DNA of 64,000 nucleotides from Fuscibacter oryzae (lineage in GTDB: Bacteria > Pseudomonadota > Alphaproteobacteria > Rhodobacterales > Rhodobacteraceae): the NCBI RefSeq assembly GCF_016765795.1, contig NZ_JAESVP010000005.1, positions 310,001-374,000 of the forward strand. The letters run 5' to 3'. Of the stretch, positions 1 through 7,917 are shown piece after piece. How positions within the stretch are numbered: the first letter of the stretch is position 1; each line of letters begins with the position of its first letter. Both the position numbers and the translations under genes were made by a program. The notes beneath the pieces are model-generated. The model saw only the letters and a list, made by a program, of their open reading frames with translations, was not told the origin of the DNA and searched no databases.

Positions 1-936
1 GTCAGCCTGACACCGCGCCATTACAGCTATCTGAAAATCTCCGAAGGCTGCAATCACGCCTGCAAGTTCTGCATCATCCCCGACATGCGCGGCAAACTGG
101 TGTCCCGTCCCGCCCATGCGGTGATGAGAGAGGCGGAAAAGCTGGTGGAGGCTGGGGTCAAGGAACTGCTGGTCATCAGCCAAGACACCTCGGCCTATGG
201 GCTGGACCTGAAGCACGCCACCACATCGGGCCGCGACGGGCGCGAACACCGCGCCCATATCACCGACCTTGCCCGTGATCTGGGGTCGCTGGGGGCTTGG
301 GTGCGGCTGCACTACGTCTATCCCTACCCCCATGTGCGCAACCTGATTCCGCTGATGGCCGAGGGGCTGGTGCTGCCCTACCTCGACATCCCGTTCCAGC
401 ACGCCCACCCAGACGTTCTGAAACGCATGGCCCGCCCGGCGGCCTCGGCCAAAACGCTGGACGAAATCTCCGCCTGGCGCCGCGATTGCCCCGAGATCAC
501 CCTGCGATCCACCTTCATCGTCGGCTATCCGGGCGAGACGGAGGCCGAGTTTCAGACCCTGCTCGACTGGCTGGACGAGGCGCAACTGGACCGCGTGGGC
601 TGTTTTCAATACGAAAACGTCGCCGGGGCGCGCAGCAATGCTCTGCCCGACCATGTGCCCGATGAGGTCAAGCAAGATCGCTGGGACCGTTTCATGGCCA
701 AGGCGCAAGCGATTTCCGAGGCGAAGCTGGCCGCCAAGGTGGGCCAGACAATTCAGGTCATCGTTGATGAGGTCGATGAAGACGGCGCCACCTGCCGCAC
801 CAAATCCGATGCGCCCGAGATAGACGGCAACCTGTTCATTGATGAGGGTTTCGAGGGGTTGTCGGCTGGCGATCTGGTGACGGTCGAAGTGGAAGAGGCT
901 GGGGAATATGATCTTTGGGGGCGCCTGAAACATTGA
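1..936 (+). CDS. rimO: Ribosomal protein S12 methylthiotransferase RimO (5' end missing)
   Basis: Radical SAM enzyme that adds a methylthio group to an aspartate of ribosomal protein S12. The reading frame is open from base 1, so the N-terminal MTTase domain lies outside the window. The radical SAM cluster motif CNHACKFC sits at visible residues 17-24, followed by the core barrel, and the last ~65 residues form a TRAM-like beta domain ending in [10 protein letters not shown]. Motif spacing and the SEGC context fit RimO better than MiaB, its closest relative. A GC-rich hairpin without a T-run follows the stop. Sure of the family, and fairly sure of RimO over MiaB. Confidence 0.93.
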   Translation, partial: VSLTPRHYSYLKISEGCNHACKFCIIPDMRGKLVSRPAHAVMREAEKLVEAGVKELLVISQDTSAYGLDLKHATTSGRDGREHRAHITDLARDLGSLGAWVRLHYVYPYPHVRNLIPLMAEGLVLPYLDIPFQHAHPDVLKRMARPAASAKTLDEISAWRRDCPEITLRSTFIVGYPGETEAEFQTLLDWLDEAQLDRVGCFQYENVAGARSNALPDHVPDEVKQDRWDRFMAKAQAISEAKLAAKVGQTIQVIVDEVDEDGATCRTKSDAPEIDGNLFIDEGFEGLSAGDLVTVEVEEAGEYDLWGRLKH

Positions 937-937
937 A

Positions 938-960
938 CCCCGCCCAATCGGCGCGGGGCC
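938..960 (+). terminator. Weak hairpin after rimO
   Basis: CCCCGC and GCGGGG arms lie just past the rimO stop, between rimO and the convergent PRC-barrel gene. There is no U-tract, so termination here is only a guess. Confidence 0.3.
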
Positions 961-978
961 AACAGGTCGGGGGCGACC

Positions 979-1353
979 TTACCAGTAATACCCCTGCCCA
1001 TAGTAATCATAGCTTTGCTTGCGCCATTCGTGGCTTTCCGACCAATTGGCAGGCGGCTTTGGTGCGTTTGACAATTGGTCGCGGGTGATGTCGGTCACAT
1101 AGCCGCCAAGATTGGTGTCAAACCGCAGCTTGCGCCAAGGCACGGGCGTTTCGTCCTGCCCCAGCCCCAGAAATCCGCCGAAGGCCATCACGGCATAGCC
1201 AATCTGCCCGCTGGCCTTGTCGATCATCAGATGGGCGATATGGCCAAGGTGGTCGCCAGACGGGCTGAACACGCTGGTTCCGTTCACATCGACACTGGAT
1301 ACCATCGCACGAATGCTGCGGGCGGTTTCGGTCATCAAGGCTTGCTGTTGCAT
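979..1353 (-). CDS. PRC-barrel domain protein
   Basis: Protein of 124 residues. Residues ~12-85 match the PRC-barrel fold: a VNGTSVFSPSGDHLGHIAHLMID start, then a FGGFLGLGQDETPVPW strand pair. Such proteins bind RNA or other proteins and are common in alphaproteobacteria; the role of this one is not known. The C-terminus is rich in Tyr, Gly and Trp (YDYYGQGYYW). No signal peptide is seen. It is monocistronic and converges on rimO. Confidence 0.8.
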   Translation of the reverse strand: MQQQALMTETARSIRAMVSSVDVNGTSVFSPSGDHLGHIAHLMIDKASGQIGYAVMAFGGFLGLGQDETPVPWRKLRFDTNLGGYVTDITRDQLSNAPKPPANWSESHEWRKQSYDYYGQGYYW

Positions 1354-1482
1354 GTCATCCTCCTGTTCGCGCTTTGGGCGCTTTATGAAAGATGGGGGCC
1401 GCTTCGCCGATTATAATCTGCGCCCCAACTGTCCGGCATGGGGCCGCCGAAACCTAGCTGCCAGATGCGCGAGAACTGGCCG

Positions 1483-1731
1483 TTACTTGGCCAGTTTCGC
1501 CTCCAGCGCGGCAATCCGGGCCTCCAGCGCTGCATTTTCCTCGCGTGCTTTCTGGGCCATTGCGCGCACGGCATCAAACTCTTCCCGTGTCACGAAATCG
1601 CGGTCGGCCAGCCAGCGGTCCATCCAGCTTTTCATCGCGGTTTCGGCTTCGGTCTTGGCCCCTTGGGCCACGCCCATGGCCGAGGTCATCACCTTGGAGA
1701 TGTCATCAAAGAACTTGTTGCCGGGGTTCAT
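1483..1731 (-). CDS. ubiK: UbiK-like accessory factor (BMFP domain)
   Basis: Small protein of 82 residues that in other bacteria helps the UbiJ-centred ubiquinone synthesis complex and can form coiled-coil trimers. It opens with MNPGNKFFDDISKVMTSA, and the C-terminal half is a heptad-like coiled coil (FDAVRAMAQKAREENAALEARIAALEAKLAK region). I start at 1731, not at the longer in-frame ATG at 1776, because AGGAGG lies 6 bases upstream of 1731. The family length (75-100 aa) agrees. Confidence 0.85.
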   Translation of the reverse strand: MNPGNKFFDDISKVMTSAMGVAQGAKTEAETAMKSWMDRWLADRDFVTREEFDAVRAMAQKAREENAALEARIAALEAKLAK

Positions 1732-1811
1732 GGCAGCCTCCTGAGCTTTCTCGCCTATCTGGGGCCAGCGGCGCAAAATGGCAAGGCGGCGGATGGCCGC
1801 CCCCCCTCAAA

Positions 1812-2588
1812 TCACCCGCCGATGGGCTTGGTCCGTGCCTGAAGGGCGGAAAGCCAGCCCAACCCATGCACCGTGGCCCGCGCCGGGCGGTATTCGGCGG
1901 AAACCCAGCCGTCATAGCCCGCCTCGTCCAGTTCGGTGCAAAGCGCGGTCAGGTCGAACCCGCCGCCGCCCGGCTCATTGCGGGCCGGGAACCCGGCGAT
2001 CTGGACATGGGCGATATGGTCGCGGTGGCGGTGCCACACCGCCTCGGCGTTGCCGTGGATGCGCGCGGCGTGCCACAGATCGAATTGCAGACCCACCTGC
2101 GGCAACCCAAGATCATCCAGAATCCGCGCCGCCTGATCGAAATCGTTCAGGAAATAGCCGGGCATGTCATCAGGGTTGATCGGTTCCAGCAGCAACAGCA
2201 GATCGGGCGCTTCGGTCGCCGCCCATGTCAGGTTTTCGCTATAGGTCTGTTCGGCCTGCGGCCCTTTGGCCACCCCTGCCATCACATGCACGCGCCCCGC
2301 CCCCAGCCGCGTGGCCACATCGGCGGCACGCAAAAAGCTGTCGCGAAAGCGGCCTTCGTCGCCCGGCACAGCGGCGAAACCACGGTCGCCTGCGGCCCAA
2401 TCGCCGGGGTGGGTGTTGATCACGGCAAGCGGCAGGCCGGCCAGTGCCGCCTCCCATTCCTTGACCGGAAAGTCATAGGGAAACAGGATTTCGGCTCCGT
2501 CAAAGCCCGCTTGCGCCGCAAGGCCCGGCCGGTCAAGCGGCGGAACTTCGGTGAACAGCATGGTCAGGTTGGCGGCATATCGGGGCAT
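1812..2588 (-). CDS. Hydroxypyruvate isomerase / 2-oxo-tetronate isomerase family protein
   Basis: TIM-barrel sugar isomerase of 258 residues (AP endonuclease 2-like fold). Typical landmarks are FTEVPPLDRPGLAAQAGF at the N-terminus, the metal-ligand region LLLEPINPDDMPGYF, the QFDLWHA helix (metal-binding Asp and His) and a final SAEYRP Glu. The family interconverts hydroxypyruvate and tartronate semialdehyde, or 2-oxo-tetronates; which substrate applies cannot be read from sequence. It lies 3 bases downstream of the DUF1285 gene stop and is probably co-transcribed with it. Glycolate oxidase genes further right could feed the same C2/C3 pathway, but that is inference. Confidence 0.85.
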   Translation of the reverse strand: MPRYAANLTMLFTEVPPLDRPGLAAQAGFDGAEILFPYDFPVKEWEAALAGLPLAVINTHPGDWAAGDRGFAAVPGDEGRFRDSFLRAADVATRLGAGRVHVMAGVAKGPQAEQTYSENLTWAATEAPDLLLLLEPINPDDMPGYFLNDFDQAARILDDLGLPQVGLQFDLWHAARIHGNAEAVWHRHRDHIAHVQIAGFPARNEPGGGGFDLTALCTELDEAGYDGWVSAEYRPARATVHGLGWLSALQARTKPIGG

Positions 2589-2591
2589 GTA

Positions 2592-3191
2592 TCAGGTCAA
2601 CTCGGCAGTTGGGATCACCGGAAAGAATTGGCCGCCAGACCAGAGGCCGAACCAATCGGTGCCGTCAAGCCTTTCCTGCGTTCCAAGCTCTACCAGACGG
2701 TAAAAGCTTTTGCGGTCGATCAGCGCCTCCAGCCCCCGGCGGACGTGAACGTAAGGCGACGGCTCGCCTGTTTCCGGGTCTCGCACGACGCGAAGGGGGT
2801 TTTCGGCGCTGGCCACCACCTCATCCTCGGTCTTGGTGAAAAACCGTATCTCCTGTGTGGGGCCGTCGCCCGTCACCTCGAAATCCACGGCCAGCAGGGG
2901 CGCGTCATCCACCTTGATGCCGACCTTTTCGACCGGGGTGACAAGGTAGTATTTCCCGTCCTCCAGCTTCAGGATTGAGGAGAACAGCTTGACCAAAGGC
3001 GCGCGGCCAATCGGCGTACCAAGGTAGAACCACGTTCCGTCGCGCGCGATCCGCATGTCCAGATCGCCGCAAAAATCCGGATTCCACAGGTGAACCGGCG
3101 GCGGCCCCTTTTTCGAGGCCGCTTTCACCGACGCCACCAGCCCGTCCGCCGACGGCTTCACAATCATTTGCGCATCTTTGGCGTTTGCCAT
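2592..3191 (-). CDS. DUF1285 domain protein
   Basis: Protein of 199 residues. Recognisable DUF1285 features are the PPPVHLWNPDFCGDLDMRIARDGTWFYLGTPIGR block (residues ~31-65) and the YYLVTPVEKVGI strand. Members are cytosolic proteins of unknown function with a two-domain beta fold. A much longer in-frame ORF continues upstream, but it runs through the divergent moxR gene. The ATG at 3191 starts the conserved part and leaves a 60-base intergenic space to moxR. Confidence 0.82.
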   Translation of the reverse strand: MANAKDAQMIVKPSADGLVASVKAASKKGPPPVHLWNPDFCGDLDMRIARDGTWFYLGTPIGRAPLVKLFSSILKLEDGKYYLVTPVEKVGIKVDDAPLLAVDFEVTGDGPTQEIRFFTKTEDEVVASAENPLRVVRDPETGEPSPYVHVRRGLEALIDRKSFYRLVELGTQERLDGTDWFGLWSGGQFFPVIPTAELT

Positions 3192-3251
3192 TTGTGCCCG
3201 ACCCCGGATTTCGCTTTTATGGCAACATATAAGACCCAGTGGAGAAATGTC

Positions 3252-4256
3252 ATGTCCGATCCCCAGTTGCTCGTGTCCGAGATCGAAAGCCTTGCCGAAC
3301 GGCTGGGCCGGGCAAGGGCTTCGGTCGCGGGGCGGTTCATCGGGCAGGAAAAGGTGGTGGATCAGGTGCTTGCCGCGCTGATCTGTGGCGGCCATGCGCT
3401 GTTGGTGGGTCTGCCGGGGTTGGGCAAGACGCTGCTGGTGGATACCCTGTCCACCGTGATGGGGCTGAAAGCCAACCGCATCCAGTTCACGCCAGATCTG
3501 ATGCCCGCCGATATTCTGGGGTCGGAAGTCCTTGAAACCGCTGCCGATGGCGCCCGTGCCTTCCGTTTTCTGGAAGGGCCGGTGTTCTGTCAGTTGCTGA
3601 TGGCGGATGAAATCAACCGCGCATCCCCCCGCACCCAGTCGGCGCTGCTGCAAGCGATGCAGGAACGTGAGGTGACCATCGCCGGTCAGCACCGCCCCCT
3701 TGGCCGCCCGTTCCATGTGCTGGCGACGCAAAACCCCATCGAGCAGGAGGGCACCTACCCCCTGCCAGAGGCGCAGTTGGACCGTTTCCTGCTGCAAGTC
3801 GATGTCGATTACCCGACCCGCGACGCCGAAAAGGCGATTCTGCTGGCCACCACGGGCGCGACCGAGGCCGAGGCCCATGCGGTGTTTGACGCCGAGGGGC
3901 TGATTGCCGCCCAACGCATCATCCGCCAGATGCCGGTGGGCGAGGCGGTGGTCGAGGCGATTCTGGATCTGGTGCGCGCCTGCCGTCCGGGCGAACCCGA
4001 AGGGGCGGCGCTGGCAGGCTCGCTGGCCTGGGGACCGGGGCCGCGCGCGGCGCAGGCCCTTATGCTGACCGTGCGGGCGCGGGCGCTGCTGGAGGGCCGT
4101 CTTGCCCCGTCGATTGCCGACGTTGCCGCCATGGCGCAGCCGGTTCTGGAACACCGCATGGCCCTGTCTTTCGCTGCCCGCGCGCGGGGTGAAACCCTGA
4201 CCGGGCTGATCCAGCGCACCGTTTCGCAGGTCTTGCGGCTGGAGGCGGCGGCTTGA
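3252..4256 (+). CDS. MoxR-family AAA+ ATPase
   Basis: MoxR ATPases act as chaperones that help assemble or activate VWA-domain partners. The protein has 334 residues. The Walker A is GLPGLGKT (~residue 53), Walker B LMADEINRASPRTQ, sensor ATQNPIEQEGTYPLPEAQLDRF, and the C-terminal lid ends at RLEAAA. I chose the ATG at 3252 because GGAG lies 7 bases upstream; a longer frame to 3090 overlaps the divergent DUF1285 gene. It is the first gene of a four-gene operon with overlapping stops and starts (DUF58, BatA-like, VWA/GATase-like), the classic MoxR-Bat layout. Confidence 0.93.
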   Translation: MSDPQLLVSEIESLAERLGRARASVAGRFIGQEKVVDQVLAALICGGHALLVGLPGLGKTLLVDTLSTVMGLKANRIQFTPDLMPADILGSEVLETAADGARAFRFLEGPVFCQLLMADEINRASPRTQSALLQAMQEREVTIAGQHRPLGRPFHVLATQNPIEQEGTYPLPEAQLDRFLLQVDVDYPTRDAEKAILLATTGATEAEAHAVFDAEGLIAAQRIIRQMPVGEAVVEAILDLVRACRPGEPEGAALAGSLAWGPGPRAAQALMLTVRARALLEGRLAPSIADVAAMAQPVLEHRMALSFAARARGETLTGLIQRTVSQVLRLEAAA

Positions 4257-5134
4257 ACCAGCCCGCCCCGATCACAGGCGATTTGCGCGCCAAGGCCGAG
4301 GCGCTGGGGCAATCGCTGCCCGCCCTTCTGGCTGCGGCGGACCATCTGGCCCGCACGGTCATGATGGGCGAACATGGCCGCCGCCGCGCCGGGCAAGGCG
4401 ATGAGTTCTGGCAATATCGCCCCGCCCATGCGGGCGATGCCGCGCGCAGCATCGACTGGCGCCGATCAGCCCGGTCAGATGCGCATTTCGTACGCGAACG
4501 TGAATGGCAGGCGGCGCAATCGGTCTCACTTTGGGTGGACCGGGCGAAATCCATGGCGTTTTCGGGGGCCAAGGGACGAGAGACCAAGGCCAACCGGGCC
4601 CGTCTGCTGGCGCTGGCGACCGGCGTTCTGCTGCTGCGCGCGGGCGAGCGTGTGGGTGTGGCCGGGGGCGATCCGCCCAAACCGGGGCGGGCACAGGTGG
4701 TGCCGCTGGCGGCGAACCTGTCGGATGACGCCGCGGAAGATTACGGCGTGCCCGATGCCGCTGGGCTGGTGGCCCATGGCCGCGCGGTGTTCCTGTCGGA
4801 TTTCCTTGGCCCACTGGCCCCCTTGCAGGAGGCTTTGGCCCAAGCCTCGGAACGGGGTGTGCGGGGTGTGTTGTGTCAGGTGCTGGACCCGGCAGAAGAG
4901 GATTTCCCGTTTTCCGGCCGCACGATCTTTGATTCGATGGGCGGCACGCTGACCCATGAAACCCAAAGTGCGGGTGAATTGCGCGCCCGCTATCTGGCGC
5001 GGCTGGCCGAACGCAAGGACCAGTTGCAAGGCCTTGCCCGTGCCACCGGCTGGCACTATGCCTGCCACCACACCGGCGCCCCGGCGCAATCTGCCCTTTT
5101 GTGGCTGTATAGCGCGCTGGAGGGCGGGCGCTGA
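4253..5134 (+). CDS. DUF58 domain protein of the MoxR/Bat operon
   Basis: Protein of 293 residues. The DUF58 signature is at residues ~50-82: QGDEFWQYRPAHAGDAARSIDW followed by RRSARSD. The C-terminal half resembles a degenerate VWA fold. The start is TTG, overlapping the moxR stop (TTGA), which suggests translational coupling. The gene ends in a TGATG overlap with the next. DUF58 proteins work with MoxR ATPases in envelope or stress functions; the exact client is unknown. Confidence 0.85.
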   Translation: MNQPAPITGDLRAKAEALGQSLPALLAAADHLARTVMMGEHGRRRAGQGDEFWQYRPAHAGDAARSIDWRRSARSDAHFVREREWQAAQSVSLWVDRAKSMAFSGAKGRETKANRARLLALATGVLLLRAGERVGVAGGDPPKPGRAQVVPLAANLSDDAAEDYGVPDAAGLVAHGRAVFLSDFLGPLAPLQEALAQASERGVRGVLCQVLDPAEEDFPFSGRTIFDSMGGTLTHETQSAGELRARYLARLAERKDQLQGLARATGWHYACHHTGAPAQSALLWLYSALEGGR

Positions 5135-7917
5135 TGTTTGCCAATCTGGCCTTTTCCGCCCCTTGGCTGCTGGTCGCGCTGATTGCGCTGCCGGTGCTGT
5201 GGCTGCTGTTGCGCGCCATCCCCCCCGCCCCGATCCGCCGCCGCTTTCCCGGTGTGGCGCTGTTGTTGGGCTTGCAGGATGATGAGCGGCAGGCCGACAA
5301 GACGCCGTGGTGGCTGCTGGCGTTGCGCGCGCTGGCAGTGGGGGCGGCGATTGTCGGCTTTGCCGGGCCGGTGGTGAACCCGCCCGCGCGGCAGGCGGGC
5401 ACCGGGCCGCTCTTGGTGCTGCTGGATGGCGGCTGGGCCGATGCCCGCGACTGGCCGCGCCGGATCGACCGTGCGCAGGCGGCGATGGACGAGGCGGCAC
5501 GGATGGGCCGCCCCCTTGCCATTGCGACGCTGACCGATACGCCTGACCTGATCGCCTTTCGCAATCCCGCCGACTGGCAGGGCAAGCTGGCTGGCCTTGC
5601 GCCGCGCCCCTTCCTGCCCGGCAAGGCCGAGGCTTGGGCGAAAATTTTGCCCGAGGGCGGGTTTGATACCTTGTGGCTGTCCGATGGGCTGGACCATCCG
5701 GGGCAAGCCGCGCTGATGGCTGCGCTGGGCGGGCATGGCAGCGTGACCATCGTCGCCTCGCCGCGCCCGGTCTATGCGTTGCACCCGGCGCGCTTTGCCG
5801 ATGGCAAGGTGCGGCTGTCGGCCAGCCGCCTGCCCGTGTCGCAGGAAACCAGCCTTGAGGTTTCGGCCCGTGGCCCCGACCCTTCGGGCGTGGACCGCGA
5901 ACTGGCGCGCGGCATTCTGGCCTTTGCACCGGGGGCGGACCGCGCCGAGCTGGCGCTGGACCTGCCGCCCGAATTGCGCAACCGGCTGACGCGGTTCGAA
6001 ATTATCGGCCAGCGCACGGCAGGTGCCGTGGCCCTGTCGGATGACAGCCTGAAACGGCGCAAGGTGGCCATTGTCACCGCCAGCGCCGAGCGTGAGGGCT
6101 TGCAGATCCTGTCGGCCGACCATTTCCTGAAACAGGCCCTTGCGCCCACGGCCGAGGTGATTGAGGGCGGGCTGTCCGACCTGTTGCCCGCCAAGCCCGA
6201 TGTCATCATCCTGCCCGATATCGCCCGCCTGACCCAGACCGAACAGGACGGCGTGCTGGATTGGCTGGATCAGGGCGGGCTGCTTTTGCGCTTTGCCGGG
6301 CCAAGGCTGGCCTCGGTCGATCCGGTGACCACGGGCGATGACCCTCTGCTGCCGGTGCAACTGCGCGAAGGGGGCCGGTCGGTCGGCGGCGCGATGAGCT
6401 GGGATCAGCCGCGCACTCTGGCACCCTTTGCCGAAAGCTCTCCGTTTCACGGGCTGGCTGTGCCCGCCGATCTGGCGGTGACACAGCAGGTGCTGGCGCA
6501 ACCCGGCCCCGATCTGGCCGATCATACGATTGCCGAACTGACCGACGGCACGCCCCTGGTAACCCGCAAGGCGCTGGGACAGGGCCAGGTGGTGCTGTTT
6601 CACGTCACCGCCAATGCCGATTGGTCGAACCTGCCCCTGTCGGGCCTGTTCGTGCAGATGCTGGAGCGGTTGGCGGTTTCGACCCGCGCCGAGGCGGTTT
6701 CCGGTGGGCCAGACCTTGCCGGGCTGACCTGGGCGCCCGAGAAAATGCTGGACGGATACGGACAGCCCGCCGATGCAGGCCAGATGGCCGGGATCAAGGG
6801 CGAGGCGCTGGCCGCCGCCCTGACATCCGGCCCCGATGCCGATGTGCCCCCCGGCCTTTACCGGAACGAGGATCGCCTGATCGCCGTGAACGCCCTGCCC
6901 GCCGATGCCAAGCTGACTGCCGCCACATGGCCCGCCGGAACCGTGGTCGAAGGGCTGGATGCCCCCGGCGCGCGCGCCTTGGGCGGCTGGCTGATGGCGT
7001 TGGCCTTGGCACTTTTGTCGGTTGATGTGGTGGCGGCGCTTGCCCTTTCGGGCCGTTTGCCACGCCTTGGCCGGGCGGCGGCGGTGCTGGTTCTGCTGGC
7101 GCTGATGCCGCTGCCGCAAGCGCGCGCTCAAACGCCCACCACCCCCGACCCCGCCGCCGATGCCCGCGCGGTCGAGGCGACGCGCGGCATCGTGCTGGCC
7201 CATGTACTGACCGGGAACCCTCAGGTCGATGACATCGCCGATGCGGGCCTGCGTGGCCTGGGTGACCAATTGTGGCTGCGCACTTCGGTGGAACCGGAAC
7301 CGCCGATGGGCGTTGATCTGGAAAAGGATGATCTGTCCTTTTACCCTTTCCTCTACTGGCCCGTCACCGCCGACCAGCCCCTGCCCTCACCCGCCGCCTA
7401 TGCAAGGCTGAACCGCTTTCTGCGCACCGGCGGGATGATCTTGTTCGATACCCGCGACGGCGACATCGCGGGCTTTGGCGGCAGTGCGACACCCGAGGCG
7501 CTGGCGCTGCAAACCATTGCCGCCAGCCTTGATATTCCGCCCTTGGAACCCCTGCCGAAAGATCACGTCCTGACCCGCACTTTCTATTTGCTGCAAGATT
7601 TTCCGGGCCGTTTCAACACCCCCGACCTCTGGGTCGAGGCGGCCCCCCCCGATGCCGAACAGGCCGAGGGGATGCCCTTTCGCAACCTGAACGACGGGGT
7701 GACGCCGGTGATCATCGGCGGCAATGACTGGGCGGCAGCCTGGGCCGTGAACGGCGACGGCAGCCCGATGTTCCCGGTGGGGCGCGGGCAAGCAGGCGAG
7801 GACCAGCGCGAGATCGCCTACCGCTTTGGCGTCAATGTCATCATGCATGTCCTGACCGGCAATTATAAATCCGATCAGGTCCATGTGCCGGCCCTGCTGG
7901 AAAGGCTGGGCCAATGA
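5134..7917 (+). CDS. BatA-like membrane protein with C-terminal DUF4159 domain
   Basis: Large protein of 927 residues. The N-terminus matches the aerotolerance-regulator (BatA) region: a TM segment at ~10-30, APIRRRFPGVALLLGL, and a second TM at ~58-80. The following VWA-like domain has LLDGGWAD where a metal-binding DxSxS would be, so the MIDAS is degenerate. A further TM pair lies at ~610-665, followed by DUF4159 (from ~residue 680: RGIVLAHVLTGNPQVDDIADAGLRGL, then FYPFLYWPV and RTGGMILFDTRDGD). It starts in a TGATG overlap and ends in an ATGA overlap. Likely inner-membrane partner of MoxR. Confidence 0.85.
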   Translation: MFANLAFSAPWLLVALIALPVLWLLLRAIPPAPIRRRFPGVALLLGLQDDERQADKTPWWLLALRALAVGAAIVGFAGPVVNPPARQAGTGPLLVLLDGGWADARDWPRRIDRAQAAMDEAARMGRPLAIATLTDTPDLIAFRNPADWQGKLAGLAPRPFLPGKAEAWAKILPEGGFDTLWLSDGLDHPGQAALMAALGGHGSVTIVASPRPVYALHPARFADGKVRLSASRLPVSQETSLEVSARGPDPSGVDRELARGILAFAPGADRAELALDLPPELRNRLTRFEIIGQRTAGAVALSDDSLKRRKVAIVTASAEREGLQILSADHFLKQALAPTAEVIEGGLSDLLPAKPDVIILPDIARLTQTEQDGVLDWLDQGGLLLRFAGPRLASVDPVTTGDDPLLPVQLREGGRSVGGAMSWDQPRTLAPFAESSPFHGLAVPADLAVTQQVLAQPGPDLADHTIAELTDGTPLVTRKALGQGQVVLFHVTANADWSNLPLSGLFVQMLERLAVSTRAEAVSGGPDLAGLTWAPEKMLDGYGQPADAGQMAGIKGEALAAALTSGPDADVPPGLYRNEDRLIAVNALPADAKLTAATWPAGTVVEGLDAPGARALGGWLMALALALLSVDVVAALALSGRLPRLGRAAAVLVLLALMPLPQARAQTPTTPDPAADARAVEATRGIVLAHVLTGNPQVDDIADAGLRGLGDQLWLRTSVEPEPPMGVDLEKDDLSFYPFLYWPVTADQPLPSPAAYARLNRFLRTGGMILFDTRDGDIAGFGGSATPEALALQTIAASLDIPPLEPLPKDHVLTRTFYLLQDFPGRFNTPDLWVEAAPPDAEQAEGMPFRNLNDGVTPVIIGGNDWAAAWAVNGDGSPMFPVGRGQAGEDQREIAYRFGVNVIMHVLTGNYKSDQVHVPALLERLGQ

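Noticed and set aside
1545-2978. 477-residue open frame on the plus strand
   Set aside because: It runs antisense to the ubiK, isomerase-like and DUF1285 genes, lacks a ribosome-binding site and has shadow-like composition of GC-rich DNA.
5056-7269. 737-residue open frame on the minus strand
   Set aside because: Antisense shadow of the BatA/DUF4159 gene; rich in Gln, His, Gly and Arg, as typical for the opposite strand of GC-rich coding sequence.
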